DNA of 64,000 nucleotides, taken from positions 124,001-188,000 of the forward strand of contig NZ_JARZHG010000011.1 of the NCBI RefSeq assembly GCF_029946505.1. Direction: 5' to 3'. The number at the start of each line of letters is the position of its first letter. Position 1 is the first letter of the stretch. The stretch comes from Polyangium sp. y55x31 (GTDB lineage: Bacteria; Myxococcota_A; Polyangia; Polyangiales; Polyangiaceae). Below the pieces are notes generated by a model. It was not told the DNA's origin. It saw only the letters and a list, made by a program, of their open reading frames with translations, and ran no database searches. The position numbers and the translations under genes are program-made. Of this stretch, positions 51,349-60,008 are shown piece after piece.

Positions 51349-52125
51349 TCAGGCCCGCGCGAAGTTCGCGCGGCGGCCGGCCCAGGGCGGATCGTCGGGC
51401 TCGATGCGGACGAGCACGACCGTGATGTTGTCGCGTCCGCCGTTCGCGTTCGCCGCCTCGACGAGGCGCGTGCACGCCTCGGTGAGGATCACGTTGTCGC
51501 GCACGATGCCCGCGATCTCCTCGTCGGAGACGAGGCCGTGCAAGCCGTCCGAGCAGAGGACGAAGACGTCGTGCGGCTCGACGCGCTCGGCGCGCAGGTC
51601 GACGTCGACCGTGGGGCTGATGCCGAGCGCGCGCGTGATGACGTTCTTCGGCAGGTACTTGAGATCGAGCTCGGTGAGATCGGGCCGCTCGAGCAGAGCG
51701 TCGGAGATGAGCGAGTGGTCGCGCGTGAGCTGCTTGATCTCGTCGCCGCGCAAGCGGTAGCAGCGGCTGTCGCCCGCGTGAGCAACGAAGAAGGTGCGAT
51801 CGTCCGGCGCGTACGCGCCCGCGACGACGGTCGTGCCCATGCCGCGGTGAAGGCGCGAGTCATCGGCGCGGGCGAAAATTTTCGCGTTCGCCTCGAGCAC
51901 GGCAGCGCGGAGGCGCTGGCCGACGGTGACGTCGGGCTTGCCGTCGTCACGGAAGAACTTGGCGATGCAACTCGCGGCCATGCGGCTCGCCACCTCGCCC
52001 GACTGATGTCCACCCATGCCGTCCGCGACGACGAACACGTTGAACTCAGGCAGAAGAATGAAGCGATCCTCGTTGTGGTGCCGCTGTCTGCCCACGTCGG
52101 ATAGGCCTGCCGCGACTGCTCGCAT
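51349..52125 (-). CDS. PP2C-family Ser/Thr protein phosphatase
   Basis: 258 residues from ATG 52125; an upstream in-frame extension to 52209 is not family-like. Metal-binding and catalytic motifs: RQRHHNEDRF, VVADGMGGHQSGEVAS (DGxxGH), GMGTTVVAG, VAHAGDSRCYRL, VLCSDGLHGLVSD and GGRDNITVVLV. It would reverse phosphorylation by the eukaryote-type kinases in this genome, four kinase-like genes being in this window. No signal or membrane segment. Divergent by 61 bp from the aldehyde dehydrogenase gene. Confidence 0.95.
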   Translation of the reverse strand: MRAVAAGLSDVGRQRHHNEDRFILLPEFNVFVVADGMGGHQSGEVASRMAASCIAKFFRDDGKPDVTVGQRLRAAVLEANAKIFARADDSRLHRGMGTTVVAGAYAPDDRTFFVAHAGDSRCYRLRGDEIKQLTRDHSLISDALLERPDLTELDLKYLPKNVITRALGISPTVDVDLRAERVEPHDVFVLCSDGLHGLVSDEEIAGIVRDNVILTEACTRLVEAANANGGRDNITVVLVRIEPDDPPWAGRRANFARA

Positions 52126-52186
52126 CCGCCGCGTATTGTACGAACATTTCCTGGCCGACGAACAGGCCCTAAGTCCAAGCTTCCCC

Positions 52187-53569
52187 ATGCTGGAGCTCGT
52201 CGTCGACAACCCCTACACCCTCGACGTGGCCGTAAGGCGGCCCCTCGCCGAAGCCGGTGAGGTCGACCAGGCCCTCGACGCCGCCCAGGCCGCCGCCCGG
52301 GCCTTCGCCCCTACGGCCGTGAAGGACCGCGTGGCCCTGTGCCTCGCAGCGGTTTCGCGCATGGAAGAGCGGGCCGAGGCCATCGCGGCCGACATCACGG
52401 CCATGATGGGCAAGCCCCTGCGTCAAGCGCGTGGCGAGGTAGGCGGGATGGCCAAGCGCGCCCGGTACATGGCGAGCATCGCGGAGGCATCACTCGCGGA
52501 CACGGTTCTGCCGCCCCAGGAGGGCTTCGATCGGCGGATCACACGAGCCCCGCTCGGAGTCGTGTTCAACCTGCCTGCATGGAACTATCCGCTGCTCACG
52601 GCGGTGAACGTGGTCATCCCGGCCGTTCTCGCGGGGAACGCGGTGATCCTGAAGCACTCGCCGCGGTCGCCGCTCTGCGGGGAGCACTTCGCCGACGCAC
52701 TGCGTGATGCCGGGGCGCCGGCCGGGCTCGTCCAGGCGCTGCACTGCGATCACGAGATGGCAGGGCGCATCGTGGCCGATCCGCGGGTGAATCACGTGGC
52801 ATTCACGGGATCGGTGGCAGGCGGGCACAAGGTGTACGCCGCAGCCGCGGCGGCGCGCTTCGTGGACGTGGGGCTCGAGCTCGGCGGGAAGGACGCGGCC
52901 TACGTGGCAGCAGACGCCGACCTCGACAAGGCGATCGAGAACATCGTCGACGGCGCCTGTTACAACGCAGGCCAAAGCTGTTGCGCAGTCGAGCGCGCCT
53001 ACGTGCACCGGAGCCTCTACGAGAAGTTCGTCGAGGGGTGTCTCGCGCTCATGAAGACCTACCGTCTCGGCGATCCCACGGCAGCCGAGACGAACATGGG
53101 CCCGATCGCGCAACCCCATCACCCCGCGTTCATCCAAGAGCAGATCGATCGCGCAGTCACCGCAGGCGCAAAGGTTCTCTTGGGAGGCAAGCGAACGCAA
53201 GCAGACGGGCGCGGTCGATTCTTCGAGCCCACGCTGCTCGTGAACGTCGATCGACGCATGGACGTGATGCAAATCGAGACGTTCGGCCCAGTACTCCCGA
53301 TCATGCCCGTGGACTCGGACGAGGAAGCCGTGGCGTTGGCGAACGACAGCGATCTCGGTCTCACGGCGAGCATCTGGACGCGGGACCGAGAACGCGCAGA
53401 GCGACTCGCAAAGCAGCTCGAAGTAGGCACCGTCTACATGAACCAGTGCGACACCCTCGACCCAGCCCTGCCATGGACCGGCGTGAAGGACAGCGGCAAG
53501 GGCTCGACGCTGTCCGCACTCGGCTTCCTGCACCTCACGCGGCCGAAGGCGCTGAACTTCAAGCTCTGA
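52187..53569 (+). CDS. NAD(P)-dependent aldehyde dehydrogenase
   Basis: 460 residues from ATG 52187. N-terminal NAD-binding segments (GVVFNLPAWNYPLLTAVN, VILKHSPRSP), VAFTGSVAGG, LELGGKDAAYV with the general-base Glu, and the catalytic Cys in NAGQSCCAVERAYV; ETFGPVLPIMP near the end. It resembles the succinate-semialdehyde dehydrogenase-like subfamily with a shortened N-terminus. Substrate unknown. Ends 15 bp before a full-length composite hairpin element. Confidence 0.94.
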   Translation: MLELVVDNPYTLDVAVRRPLAEAGEVDQALDAAQAAARAFAPTAVKDRVALCLAAVSRMEERAEAIAADITAMMGKPLRQARGEVGGMAKRARYMASIAEASLADTVLPPQEGFDRRITRAPLGVVFNLPAWNYPLLTAVNVVIPAVLAGNAVILKHSPRSPLCGEHFADALRDAGAPAGLVQALHCDHEMAGRIVADPRVNHVAFTGSVAGGHKVYAAAAAARFVDVGLELGGKDAAYVAADADLDKAIENIVDGACYNAGQSCCAVERAYVHRSLYEKFVEGCLALMKTYRLGDPTAAETNMGPIAQPHHPAFIQEQIDRAVTAGAKVLLGGKRTQADGRGRFFEPTLLVNVDRRMDVMQIETFGPVLPIMPVDSDEEAVALANDSDLGLTASIWTRDRERAERLAKQLEVGTVYMNQCDTLDPALPWTGVKDSGKGSTLSALGFLHLTRPKALNFKL

Positions 53570-53583
53570 GCGGAGGGAGCGGA

Positions 53584-53894
53584 GCGGGGCGTTGCCCCGC
53601 ACCCCAGGAGGGGGCTGTCCGCCCCCTCCACCCCGGACCAGGCACGGCCTGGACCGAGGGCTGAGAAACTGCGCGATGCGCAGTTTCTCAGACGGGCCCG
53701 TGGCAAGACCACGAACGACGGCGCCGGCCGAGAGGACGGTGCTGCGGTTTTGACTGGCAACCCCGTCGCCAGTCTCGACGCGGCCTGTTCGATGAACTGC
53801 GCATCGCGCAGTTCATCGACCCCGGGTCCAGCGCTTGCGCTGGTCCGGGTCCAGGGGTGGACAACCCCTGGTCGGGTCCGGGGTGAAACCCCGG
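53584..53894. repeat. Composite hairpin element, full-length copy 3
   Basis: 311 bp between converging genes. Modules: GCGGGGCGTTGCCCCGC, GGGGGCTGTCCGCCCCC, CCAGGCACGGCCTGG, CTGAGAAACTGCGC/GCGCAGTTTCTCAG, a central segment starting GTGGCAAGACC (its right end is more diverged), GATGAACTGCGC/GCGCAGTTCATC, CCAGCGCTTGCGCTGG, CCAGGGG/CCCCTGG, CCGGGGTGAAACCCCGG. Same orientation as the copy at 23239. Confidence 0.95.
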
Positions 53895-53903
53895 CGCTGC
53901 GCT

Positions 53904-54713
53904 TCACGCCTCGAACTGATACGTCGCGCGCTCTGCGCCTTCGACCTTCACCACGATGCGGTTCGGTTCGAGGTGCACGACGGCGTGTGCGGCGGCGGCG
54001 CGACCGGGGGCGTCGTCGTCGAGGTTCTCGATGAGGCTCTGCAGCGTGATGAATGGGATGCCGTCGACGAGGTCGAGGTGGTTCCAGTGCAGGTGACCGT
54101 TGAAGACGGCGCGTACGATGCCGCTCTCGCGCAGGATCGTGCGGAGGGCGCGACGCTCCTCGACGAGACAGATGTGCGGCGAGCCCTCGAACCAGCGGTT
54201 GCCGCGCAGGTCTTGATCGGCTGCGCTGTGGTGCATGAGGACGATGGTCGGCGCTTGCGTCGCTGCGAGATCTTCGCGTAGCCAGCGGAGTTGTTCTTCG
54301 CCCACGGTGACGTCGTGATCCTTGCGCTCGCGCGTGTGGAGTACGACGAAGTGGAAGCCGCCGCGATCGAAGGAATGGTAGAGCCGATCGAGATCGGGGC
54401 GCTGCCAGACCGAGAGGATTTCCGACGGCGCGAGGTGCTTGGTGTCGTGGTTGCCTGCGACGTTCACGAGCTCGGCGCGCGTGCTTCGCAGGAGGTTCAC
54501 GCATGCGGCGTAGCGGGCGAGGTCGGCGTCGTGGTCCTCGTCCTCGATGTCGTCGCCGAGGTTCACGACGAGGTCGGGGTGGACGACGTCGTTCATGCGG
54601 GCGACGAAGGCCTTGGCGAGGCCGGGGGCGCTACGCGTCAGCTTGCGAAGCTTGCCCGCGAATCCAGCTTCGGGGCCGAAGTGGAGATCGGTGATCAGGC
54701 CGAGCGTGAGCAT
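53904..54713 (-). CDS. Calcineurin-like metallophosphoesterase
   Basis: 269 residues. All five blocks of the fold are visible: LITDLHFGP (D-x-H), VVNLGDDIED (GD), VAGNHDTKH (GNHD), IVLMHHSAADQ and VFNGHLHWNH (GHxH). This arrangement is that of CpdA-type cyclic-nucleotide or related phosphodiesterases; the exact substrate is unknown. Cytoplasmic. Its ATG is 7 bp after the stop of the bolA-like gene, so the two form an operon. Confidence 0.92.
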   Translation of the reverse strand: MLTLGLITDLHFGPEAGFAGKLRKLTRSAPGLAKAFVARMNDVVHPDLVVNLGDDIEDEDHDADLARYAACVNLLRSTRAELVNVAGNHDTKHLAPSEILSVWQRPDLDRLYHSFDRGGFHFVVLHTRERKDHDVTVGEEQLRWLREDLAATQAPTIVLMHHSAADQDLRGNRWFEGSPHICLVEERRALRTILRESGIVRAVFNGHLHWNHLDLVDGIPFITLQSLIENLDDDAPGRAAAAHAVVHLEPNRIVVKVEGAERATYQFEA

Positions 54714-54720
54714 GCGGATT

Positions 54721-55044
54721 TCACTTCTTGTCGTGCTTCGAGCCGCCGAGACAGGGCGGCGACTGGAAGCCCTCGGCGCCTTCGGCCTCGAATTGCGCGG
54801 GCGTGAGTGCGCGGAGCGTGAGCGCGTGCAGGCCTGAGCGGAGTTCGTCCGCGAGGGCCGTGTGCACCTTGCGATGCCTGTCGAGGGTGCCGAGGCCCTC
54901 GAAGGTGGGGCTCACGACGAGCACCTTGAAGTGCGTCTCGGAGCCTGCGGGCACGTTGTGGTTTTTGCTCTCGTTCTCGACCGCGAGGAACACGGGCGCG
55001 AGGGCCGCGGTGAGCTTCTGCTCGATTCTCTCCTGGCGTGACAC
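54721..55044 (-). CDS. BolA-family protein
   Basis: 107 residues from GTG 55044. The BolA fold is recognisable: ESKNHNVPAGSETHFKVLVV with the conserved His, LDRHRKVHTALADEL, and the C-terminal helical end. BolA proteins partner monothiol glutaredoxins in iron-sulfur handling or stress morphology; the C-terminal extension has a Cys (PPCLGG). First gene of the bolA-phosphoesterase pair. Confidence 0.93.
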   Translation of the reverse strand: MSRQERIEQKLTAALAPVFLAVENESKNHNVPAGSETHFKVLVVSPTFEGLGTLDRHRKVHTALADELRSGLHALTLRALTPAQFEAEGAEGFQSPPCLGGSKHDKK

Positions 55045-55109
55045 GGGGCGAGCTTAGCGTGGATTTCGCATCCCTCCCATCTTGCTCGGGCCTGGGTTAC
55101 AAAGGCGCG

Positions 55110-55610
55110 ATGACACGCTTTCCGCATGCTTTCTTGCGCTCCCTCTGCGCCGCGGGGCCCTCGCTCGTCCTCTGCACGGCCCTGCTCGCCGGCTGTACCG
55201 AGGAGAGCGACGAGACCACCACGGAGACGACGGAGACCGACCCGCCCACGATCTCCATCAAGAGCCCTGCGGAAGGAGCGTGCGTCTCGATTGGCGAGGC
55301 GCCGGACGTGCGGATTCCCTTCGTGCTCGAAGTAAAGGCGCTCCTCCTGCGGCCGCCCGGGTACTGCGGAGACACGGAGGCGTGTGGGCACCTCGAGCTG
55401 TCGGCGAATGGCAAGGTGGTGAGCCGCAGTTCGGGCACGGTCGTGGAGTTCCCGATGATCGGCGTGGCGGATCGGTATGACACGTTCGACGTCGAGATCG
55501 TCGTCGTGGATGACGCGGGAGAGCCGCTCGTGGGCGGCGAGAAGAGCGTGCTCCGCGTGACGCGGACGATCACGACTGCGCCTTCCTGCGACATGGGCGG
55601 AGGTGCGTGA
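55110..55610 (+). CDS. Small lipoprotein with a beta domain
   Basis: 166 residues. The signal ends ALLAGC, then an acidic Thr/Glu stalk (EESDETTTETTETD). The rest is a beta-sandwich-like region with disulfide-type Cys (GACVSIGEAPD, GYCGDTEACGH). Its TGA overlaps the next gene's ATG, so it is translationally coupled to the large lipoprotein. No catalytic motif. Confidence 0.78.
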   Translation: MTRFPHAFLRSLCAAGPSLVLCTALLAGCTEESDETTTETTETDPPTISIKSPAEGACVSIGEAPDVRIPFVLEVKALLLRPPGYCGDTEACGHLELSANGKVVSRSSGTVVEFPMIGVADRYDTFDVEIVVVDDAGEPLVGGEKSVLRVTRTITTAPSCDMGGGA

Positions 55611-58600
55611 TGCAGGCGCGACGCACGGACCGCGGGAAACTGGCTGCACGCGCGATCGTCTCCGCGATGGCCTTGCTCCTGGCCGCGGGGAGCTGCGTCG
55701 CGCCGCCGCCGCCGAAGACGACGTCGACGTCGGAGGTCCGTTGCGACAAGGCCGCGCTTTCGACGTGTGAGGGCGCGATCGCCGCGGCCGCGTGGGAAGA
55801 GCGGGATCCGACGGCGCTGCTCGATGCGTATGCCGCGGCGCGGGCCGAGCGTGACGCGGGTGATCGATGGGCGTCGCTCTGGCGCGCCGCGAAGTCCGAG
55901 CCGAAAGCGCGCGGCGCGAAGTCCGTCGTCCTGCGCGAGCACGAGGATGGCCACGCGCCGAAGGTCTCCGAGCGCAAGGGTGGCGTGGAGATCCGGACTG
56001 CGCCGCTGCCTCGGCTGGAGTCGATCGACGAGGCTCTGCTGATCGCCGCGATGGGAACGTCGCTCGGTTGGGAGACGATCGCGCGCGTCCGTGGTGATGC
56101 GGGGATGGTGGCGGAGATCTTTTTGAACGATCCGCTGCGTCCGTTCATGGGCGGTTTGCCGCCTGTCGTGAAGGACGTCCTCGCGCGGGATTCCGAGGCC
56201 GTGATCGAGATCGACCTCAACATCGCACGAGCGGTCCGGCGTGCCGCGGAGCATGCCGCGAGCTTTCGCTACGTCGACGCGGCCGGTGAAGCCGAGCGCC
56301 TGTACGCGCTGCTCGATCGACGCAACGGGCTGAGCCCGCGCCCGCCGTCGCATCCTTCGGAAGAAGCCGAACCCGTGCTCCGCGGCAGGTACTTGCTCAC
56401 GCTCCTGGAGAGCGCGGGCATCGCGCTCGAACCTCCGCCGGGCACGTGGGTCTCGCCGTATCCGAACGCTCGTTCGAGCGGGCCTCCCGGGCCGGACACG
56501 TTGCGCGACGGCACGCCGTACGGACATCTCCTGCGCGTGCGAGCCGCCGACGACGACGGCGTGACGTGGAAGGTGCTCGGCGACTCCATCCTCGCGGCCG
56601 TGCCGGAGGGCAAGCGCGAAGGGATCCGCGCGCTCTTCGGCCCGCGGGAGGCGTGTGTCGCCGTGCCGCCGCCGAGCTTCCAGGGGCCCGACGATCTGGT
56701 GTTCGCGTACCCGATGGGTCGCGCGCTCACGCCCTCGCTCACGCTCGACACGACCCGGAAGAACCTGCTCCCGCTCGCGGAGTGGCTCCCTCGGTACGAC
56801 GCCTTCGTTCGCACCGTGGACGATGCCCGCACGACGTGGGCCCACGCCTTCGCGCTCACGCAGCAGCGCGGCGAGCTCTCGGGGATCTCGCTCGCGCAGA
56901 CGCCGTCGTACCGGCGCGTCTCCACGCTCGTCTCCGCCCACCTCGCCGCGCTCGTGCAGCTCCACCAGGCTCATCCCGACCGCATGCGCTCGATGAGCGT
57001 GGTCACGCTCGCGTACGCGCCCGGCCTCATCGCCGATGCGTCGCTGCGGGATGCGCTCGTCGATCTGCTGCGACGCACGATCGAGGACAGGATCGGGCGC
57101 GCGAAGGACGCGTCCGAGGTCTTCGAGGCCGTTTTCACCGGCGTCATGGCCGCGATGGTGTATCCGGCGGCGATCCAGAGCGCGCTCTACGCGGGCCTGC
57201 TCGGCGCGTTCCGCAAGAAGATCGACGGGGATCTCGCCCGCCAGAGCGGCTGGGGCGTGGCCGGGCTCTTCGCGGCCGACGCGCTCGTGCGCACGCTGCT
57301 CGGCGATCGCCCCGATCTCGACGCGGCCGCGGCGCGGATCGGGCAGGCCCTCGCCGATCCGTCCGTTGCGCGGCGCCCGCTCGCGCGCCTCGCCGCCAGC
57401 GTGGCCCGCTACCTCGCGCTCGGCAGCGCCGGCAAGCTCGACCCCGAGGCCGCGGACGCCGCCCGCTTCCCCGCCGATCGCAAGGCCGCGCGGGAGGCGC
57501 TGCGCGAGGCGATCGCCGGCCTCGGCGATGGCGCGGAGCCGATGCCCGCGGGCCTGCTCGAGGACGTGGTGACCCTTGGGGATCAAACGATCACCGCGCT
57601 CGCCACGGTCCTCCTCGACAAACCTTCCGGATCCGAACCGAAGTGCGGCGGCGCGAAGAGCGGGCCGAGCCCCGCGGCCAGGCGCGTGCTCGCGCGGCTC
57701 GGCGACGTGCGGAGGCGCATCCTCGCGAGCCCTTCGTACGCCAAGGGAGACGGCGCGACGATCCGCCGCGCGCGGTTCGTCGTGACGATCCTGTCGGACG
57801 CGATCGACCTCGCGTCGCCGCGCAAGAGCAAGGCTGCGCCGTTCGCCTTCGTGATCCCGGCGGCAGACGTGGTGCGTGCCGTGCAGGCTGGGCTCGCCGA
57901 GTGGGACGAGCGCGCGTTCGCCGACGCGACCACGTCGATCTACGGCCTCGTCCGGACCTACCTCGCCGAGCCGAAGGCGGCGTCGATCGACGCGTCTCGC
58001 GTAAAAAGCCTCCTCACGGCGCTCGCCGCGATCTTCCACGACGAACGCGCGGGCATGACGGTCGGGCTCCTCGACGAGCTCGCTCGCGCCGCCGCCGTGG
58101 AGAACACGCAAGGCGGGCTCGATGCGCTGCTCGTCTCGCTCTCCAGCACCTTGCGAGCACAAGGCAAGCGTGATCAGGCCGATCTTTGCCTGCTCGGCGG
58201 CGTGCTCGTCTCGGTCGCGACGGACAGACCTCCGCACGACGCGGCCATCGCCTCGGCGTCCGGCGGCGCCTCCGAGCTCGGTTGGGCCTTGCGGTTCGCG
58301 CGTGAGGTCTTCCGGGCGCGCCACGGAGAGCCGCCGCGCCCGGGCGAGTACGCCGAGGGCATGCGCGGAGCGGTCTCGCGCGCCTGCGAGGATCCCGCGG
58401 CTGCGGACGCCGTGGTCTCCGTGATGGACGCGATCAAGCTCGCGAACACCGGCGACCGCACGAAGGCGCGCGAAAACCTCGACGCGTTCCTCGCGATGGC
58501 CGAGTCGAGCGGGCTCGTGATGCCCCGCATGGCGTACCGCTACGAGGAGAAGACCGTCTCCAAGGTCCTCAACGTGAGCTTCGGCGTCTCCTTCGGCGCG

Positions 58601-59962
58601 GGCCTGCTCGAGAGCTCGTCCACGTTCCAGATCGGCCTCGGCATGCGCTCGCCCGGCAAGCCCGAGGGCTCGTTCGTCGCGCACCTCGCGCCGATCGCCG
58701 GCCCGGAGCGCGACACCGAGGCCGCGCGGTACTACGTGCACGCCGCCGCGATCGACGCCGCTTACCACTTCCTCGACGGCGACGTCGAGCGTGGCGCCTC
58801 CGCCGCATCCCGCGCGATCGACGCCGCGATCTTCGGCGTTCGCCTCGGCGGCCGATCGCTCGGCCCGCCCGATCCGAAGACCATCGCCGCCGATGCGCGC
58901 GCGGTCCTCGCCGTCACGGCCGTCCTCGCCGCCGACGCCGGCATGCCCTTGCTCGCCGGCGACCTCTGGTCGCTCGTCAGCACCACGCTCGATGGCGACA
59001 CCGACGACGCTGCGCTGCGGGAGATCCTCTCCACGACGCCCGTCGCCTTCGCCGGCATGCCAGCGGTAAAACCCGTGCTCGATCGCGCGGCCCGCGCCCT
59101 CGCCGTGCTCGGCGAGCCTCTCGCTTGCACCGAGGAGAAGGTCGAGCTTGGTGGCTACGAAGCGCCTTCGTGTGACGCGTACTCCCTCGCCCTCTCGCTC
59201 CGCGCCGGCGGCGCGCTCCGCAAGCTCCCGCGGATTCGACGCGGCGACACCGGCAAGGCCTGCGCCGGCCCCCTGCCCGCCCTCGACGCGTTCCTCGGCG
59301 GCATGGAACAGAAAAACTACGATCCCGACGCGTTCACCCGCGCCACGCTCGAGCTCTCCTCGGCCGGCCGCGTCTACGACGCCGCCGTCCTGCTCGCACG
59401 CCAGCGCCAGCCGACCCACTGCAACCCGAGCCTCCTCAGCGCCGCACGCTCGATCGGCAGGTCGAAACTCCTCGGACCGAGCCTGCGTGCCGACACGCTC
59501 AGCGTCGCCATCAACTGCGCGATGCTCGACGACGCCGCGCTCGACGATCTCGCCGCGCTCGACGCGGACACGGCTGCCCTCTCCGATCGCAACCGCAACC
59601 TCGCGGTGCTCGTCTTCGCGACCGAGCTCAGCCTCGCGCGGGACCGATGGGACGTGCTGGCCAAGCTCGCGAGAAGCCCCACGTTCGTCTCGCGATGGCT
59701 CGACACCACCCCGCAGGCATCGCTCTTCGCCCTCGTCCTCGCGCACGCCGCGGCCATCCTCGCGAAGGAGCCCGCCCTCGCCGAGCCCGCTTCGCGCTCG
59801 TACGATCTCTTCTGCGTCACGCTCCCGCCCGCCGACAAGGCCGCCTGCGAGGCGGTCCGGGCCATGCAAATGCCGGAGACGGATCCCGACGTCCGCGAGA
59901 AACGCGCGCGCGAGGCGCTCTCGGCCGCGCTGCAAAGGATCACGCAGAAGGCCCGGCGATGA
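55610..59962 (+). CDS. Very large lipoprotein (1450 residues) of unknown function
   Basis: ATG 55610 (GTG 55607 possible) with GGAGG 6 nt upstream; the ATG shares its A with the TGA of the preceding gene. The signal ends LLAAGSC. Most of the protein is helical and Ala/Asp/Arg-rich, with no enzyme motif, suggesting a long solenoid (for example PDAALDAY- and RLGDVRRR-type helices); a Cys-containing beta-rich segment lies near 1180-1260. It ends with short helices. I do not recognise a family. Its partner is the small lipoprotein, and glucanotransferase follows. Confidence 0.78.
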   Translation: MQARRTDRGKLAARAIVSAMALLLAAGSCVAPPPPKTTSTSEVRCDKAALSTCEGAIAAAAWEERDPTALLDAYAAARAERDAGDRWASLWRAAKSEPKARGAKSVVLREHEDGHAPKVSERKGGVEIRTAPLPRLESIDEALLIAAMGTSLGWETIARVRGDAGMVAEIFLNDPLRPFMGGLPPVVKDVLARDSEAVIEIDLNIARAVRRAAEHAASFRYVDAAGEAERLYALLDRRNGLSPRPPSHPSEEAEPVLRGRYLLTLLESAGIALEPPPGTWVSPYPNARSSGPPGPDTLRDGTPYGHLLRVRAADDDGVTWKVLGDSILAAVPEGKREGIRALFGPREACVAVPPPSFQGPDDLVFAYPMGRALTPSLTLDTTRKNLLPLAEWLPRYDAFVRTVDDARTTWAHAFALTQQRGELSGISLAQTPSYRRVSTLVSAHLAALVQLHQAHPDRMRSMSVVTLAYAPGLIADASLRDALVDLLRRTIEDRIGRAKDASEVFEAVFTGVMAAMVYPAAIQSALYAGLLGAFRKKIDGDLARQSGWGVAGLFAADALVRTLLGDRPDLDAAAARIGQALADPSVARRPLARLAASVARYLALGSAGKLDPEAADAARFPADRKAAREALREAIAGLGDGAEPMPAGLLEDVVTLGDQTITALATVLLDKPSGSEPKCGGAKSGPSPAARRVLARLGDVRRRILASPSYAKGDGATIRRARFVVTILSDAIDLASPRKSKAAPFAFVIPAADVVRAVQAGLAEWDERAFADATTSIYGLVRTYLAEPKAASIDASRVKSLLTALAAIFHDERAGMTVGLLDELARAAAVENTQGGLDALLVSLSSTLRAQGKRDQADLCLLGGVLVSVATDRPPHDAAIASASGGASELGWALRFAREVFRARHGEPPRPGEYAEGMRGAVSRACEDPAAADAVVSVMDAIKLANTGDRTKARENLDAFLAMAESSGLVMPRMAYRYEEKTVSKVLNVSFGVSFGAGLLESSSTFQIGLGMRSPGKPEGSFVAHLAPIAGPERDTEAARYYVHAAAIDAAYHFLDGDVERGASAASRAIDAAIFGVRLGGRSLGPPDPKTIAADARAVLAVTAVLAADAGMPLLAGDLWSLVSTTLDGDTDDAALREILSTTPVAFAGMPAVKPVLDRAARALAVLGEPLACTEEKVELGGYEAPSCDAYSLALSLRAGGALRKLPRIRRGDTGKACAGPLPALDAFLGGMEQKNYDPDAFTRATLELSSAGRVYDAAVLLARQRQPTHCNPSLLSAARSIGRSKLLGPSLRADTLSVAINCAMLDDAALDDLAALDADTAALSDRNRNLAVLVFATELSLARDRWDVLAKLARSPTFVSRWLDTTPQASLFALVLAHAAAILAKEPALAEPASRSYDLFCVTLPPADKAACEAVRAMQMPETDPDVREKRAREALSAALQRITQKARR

Positions 59963-60008
59963 TATCGTCCGCCCGCTTTTCGGCCCCGCCGATGAGGAGA
60001 CGCTCGCA

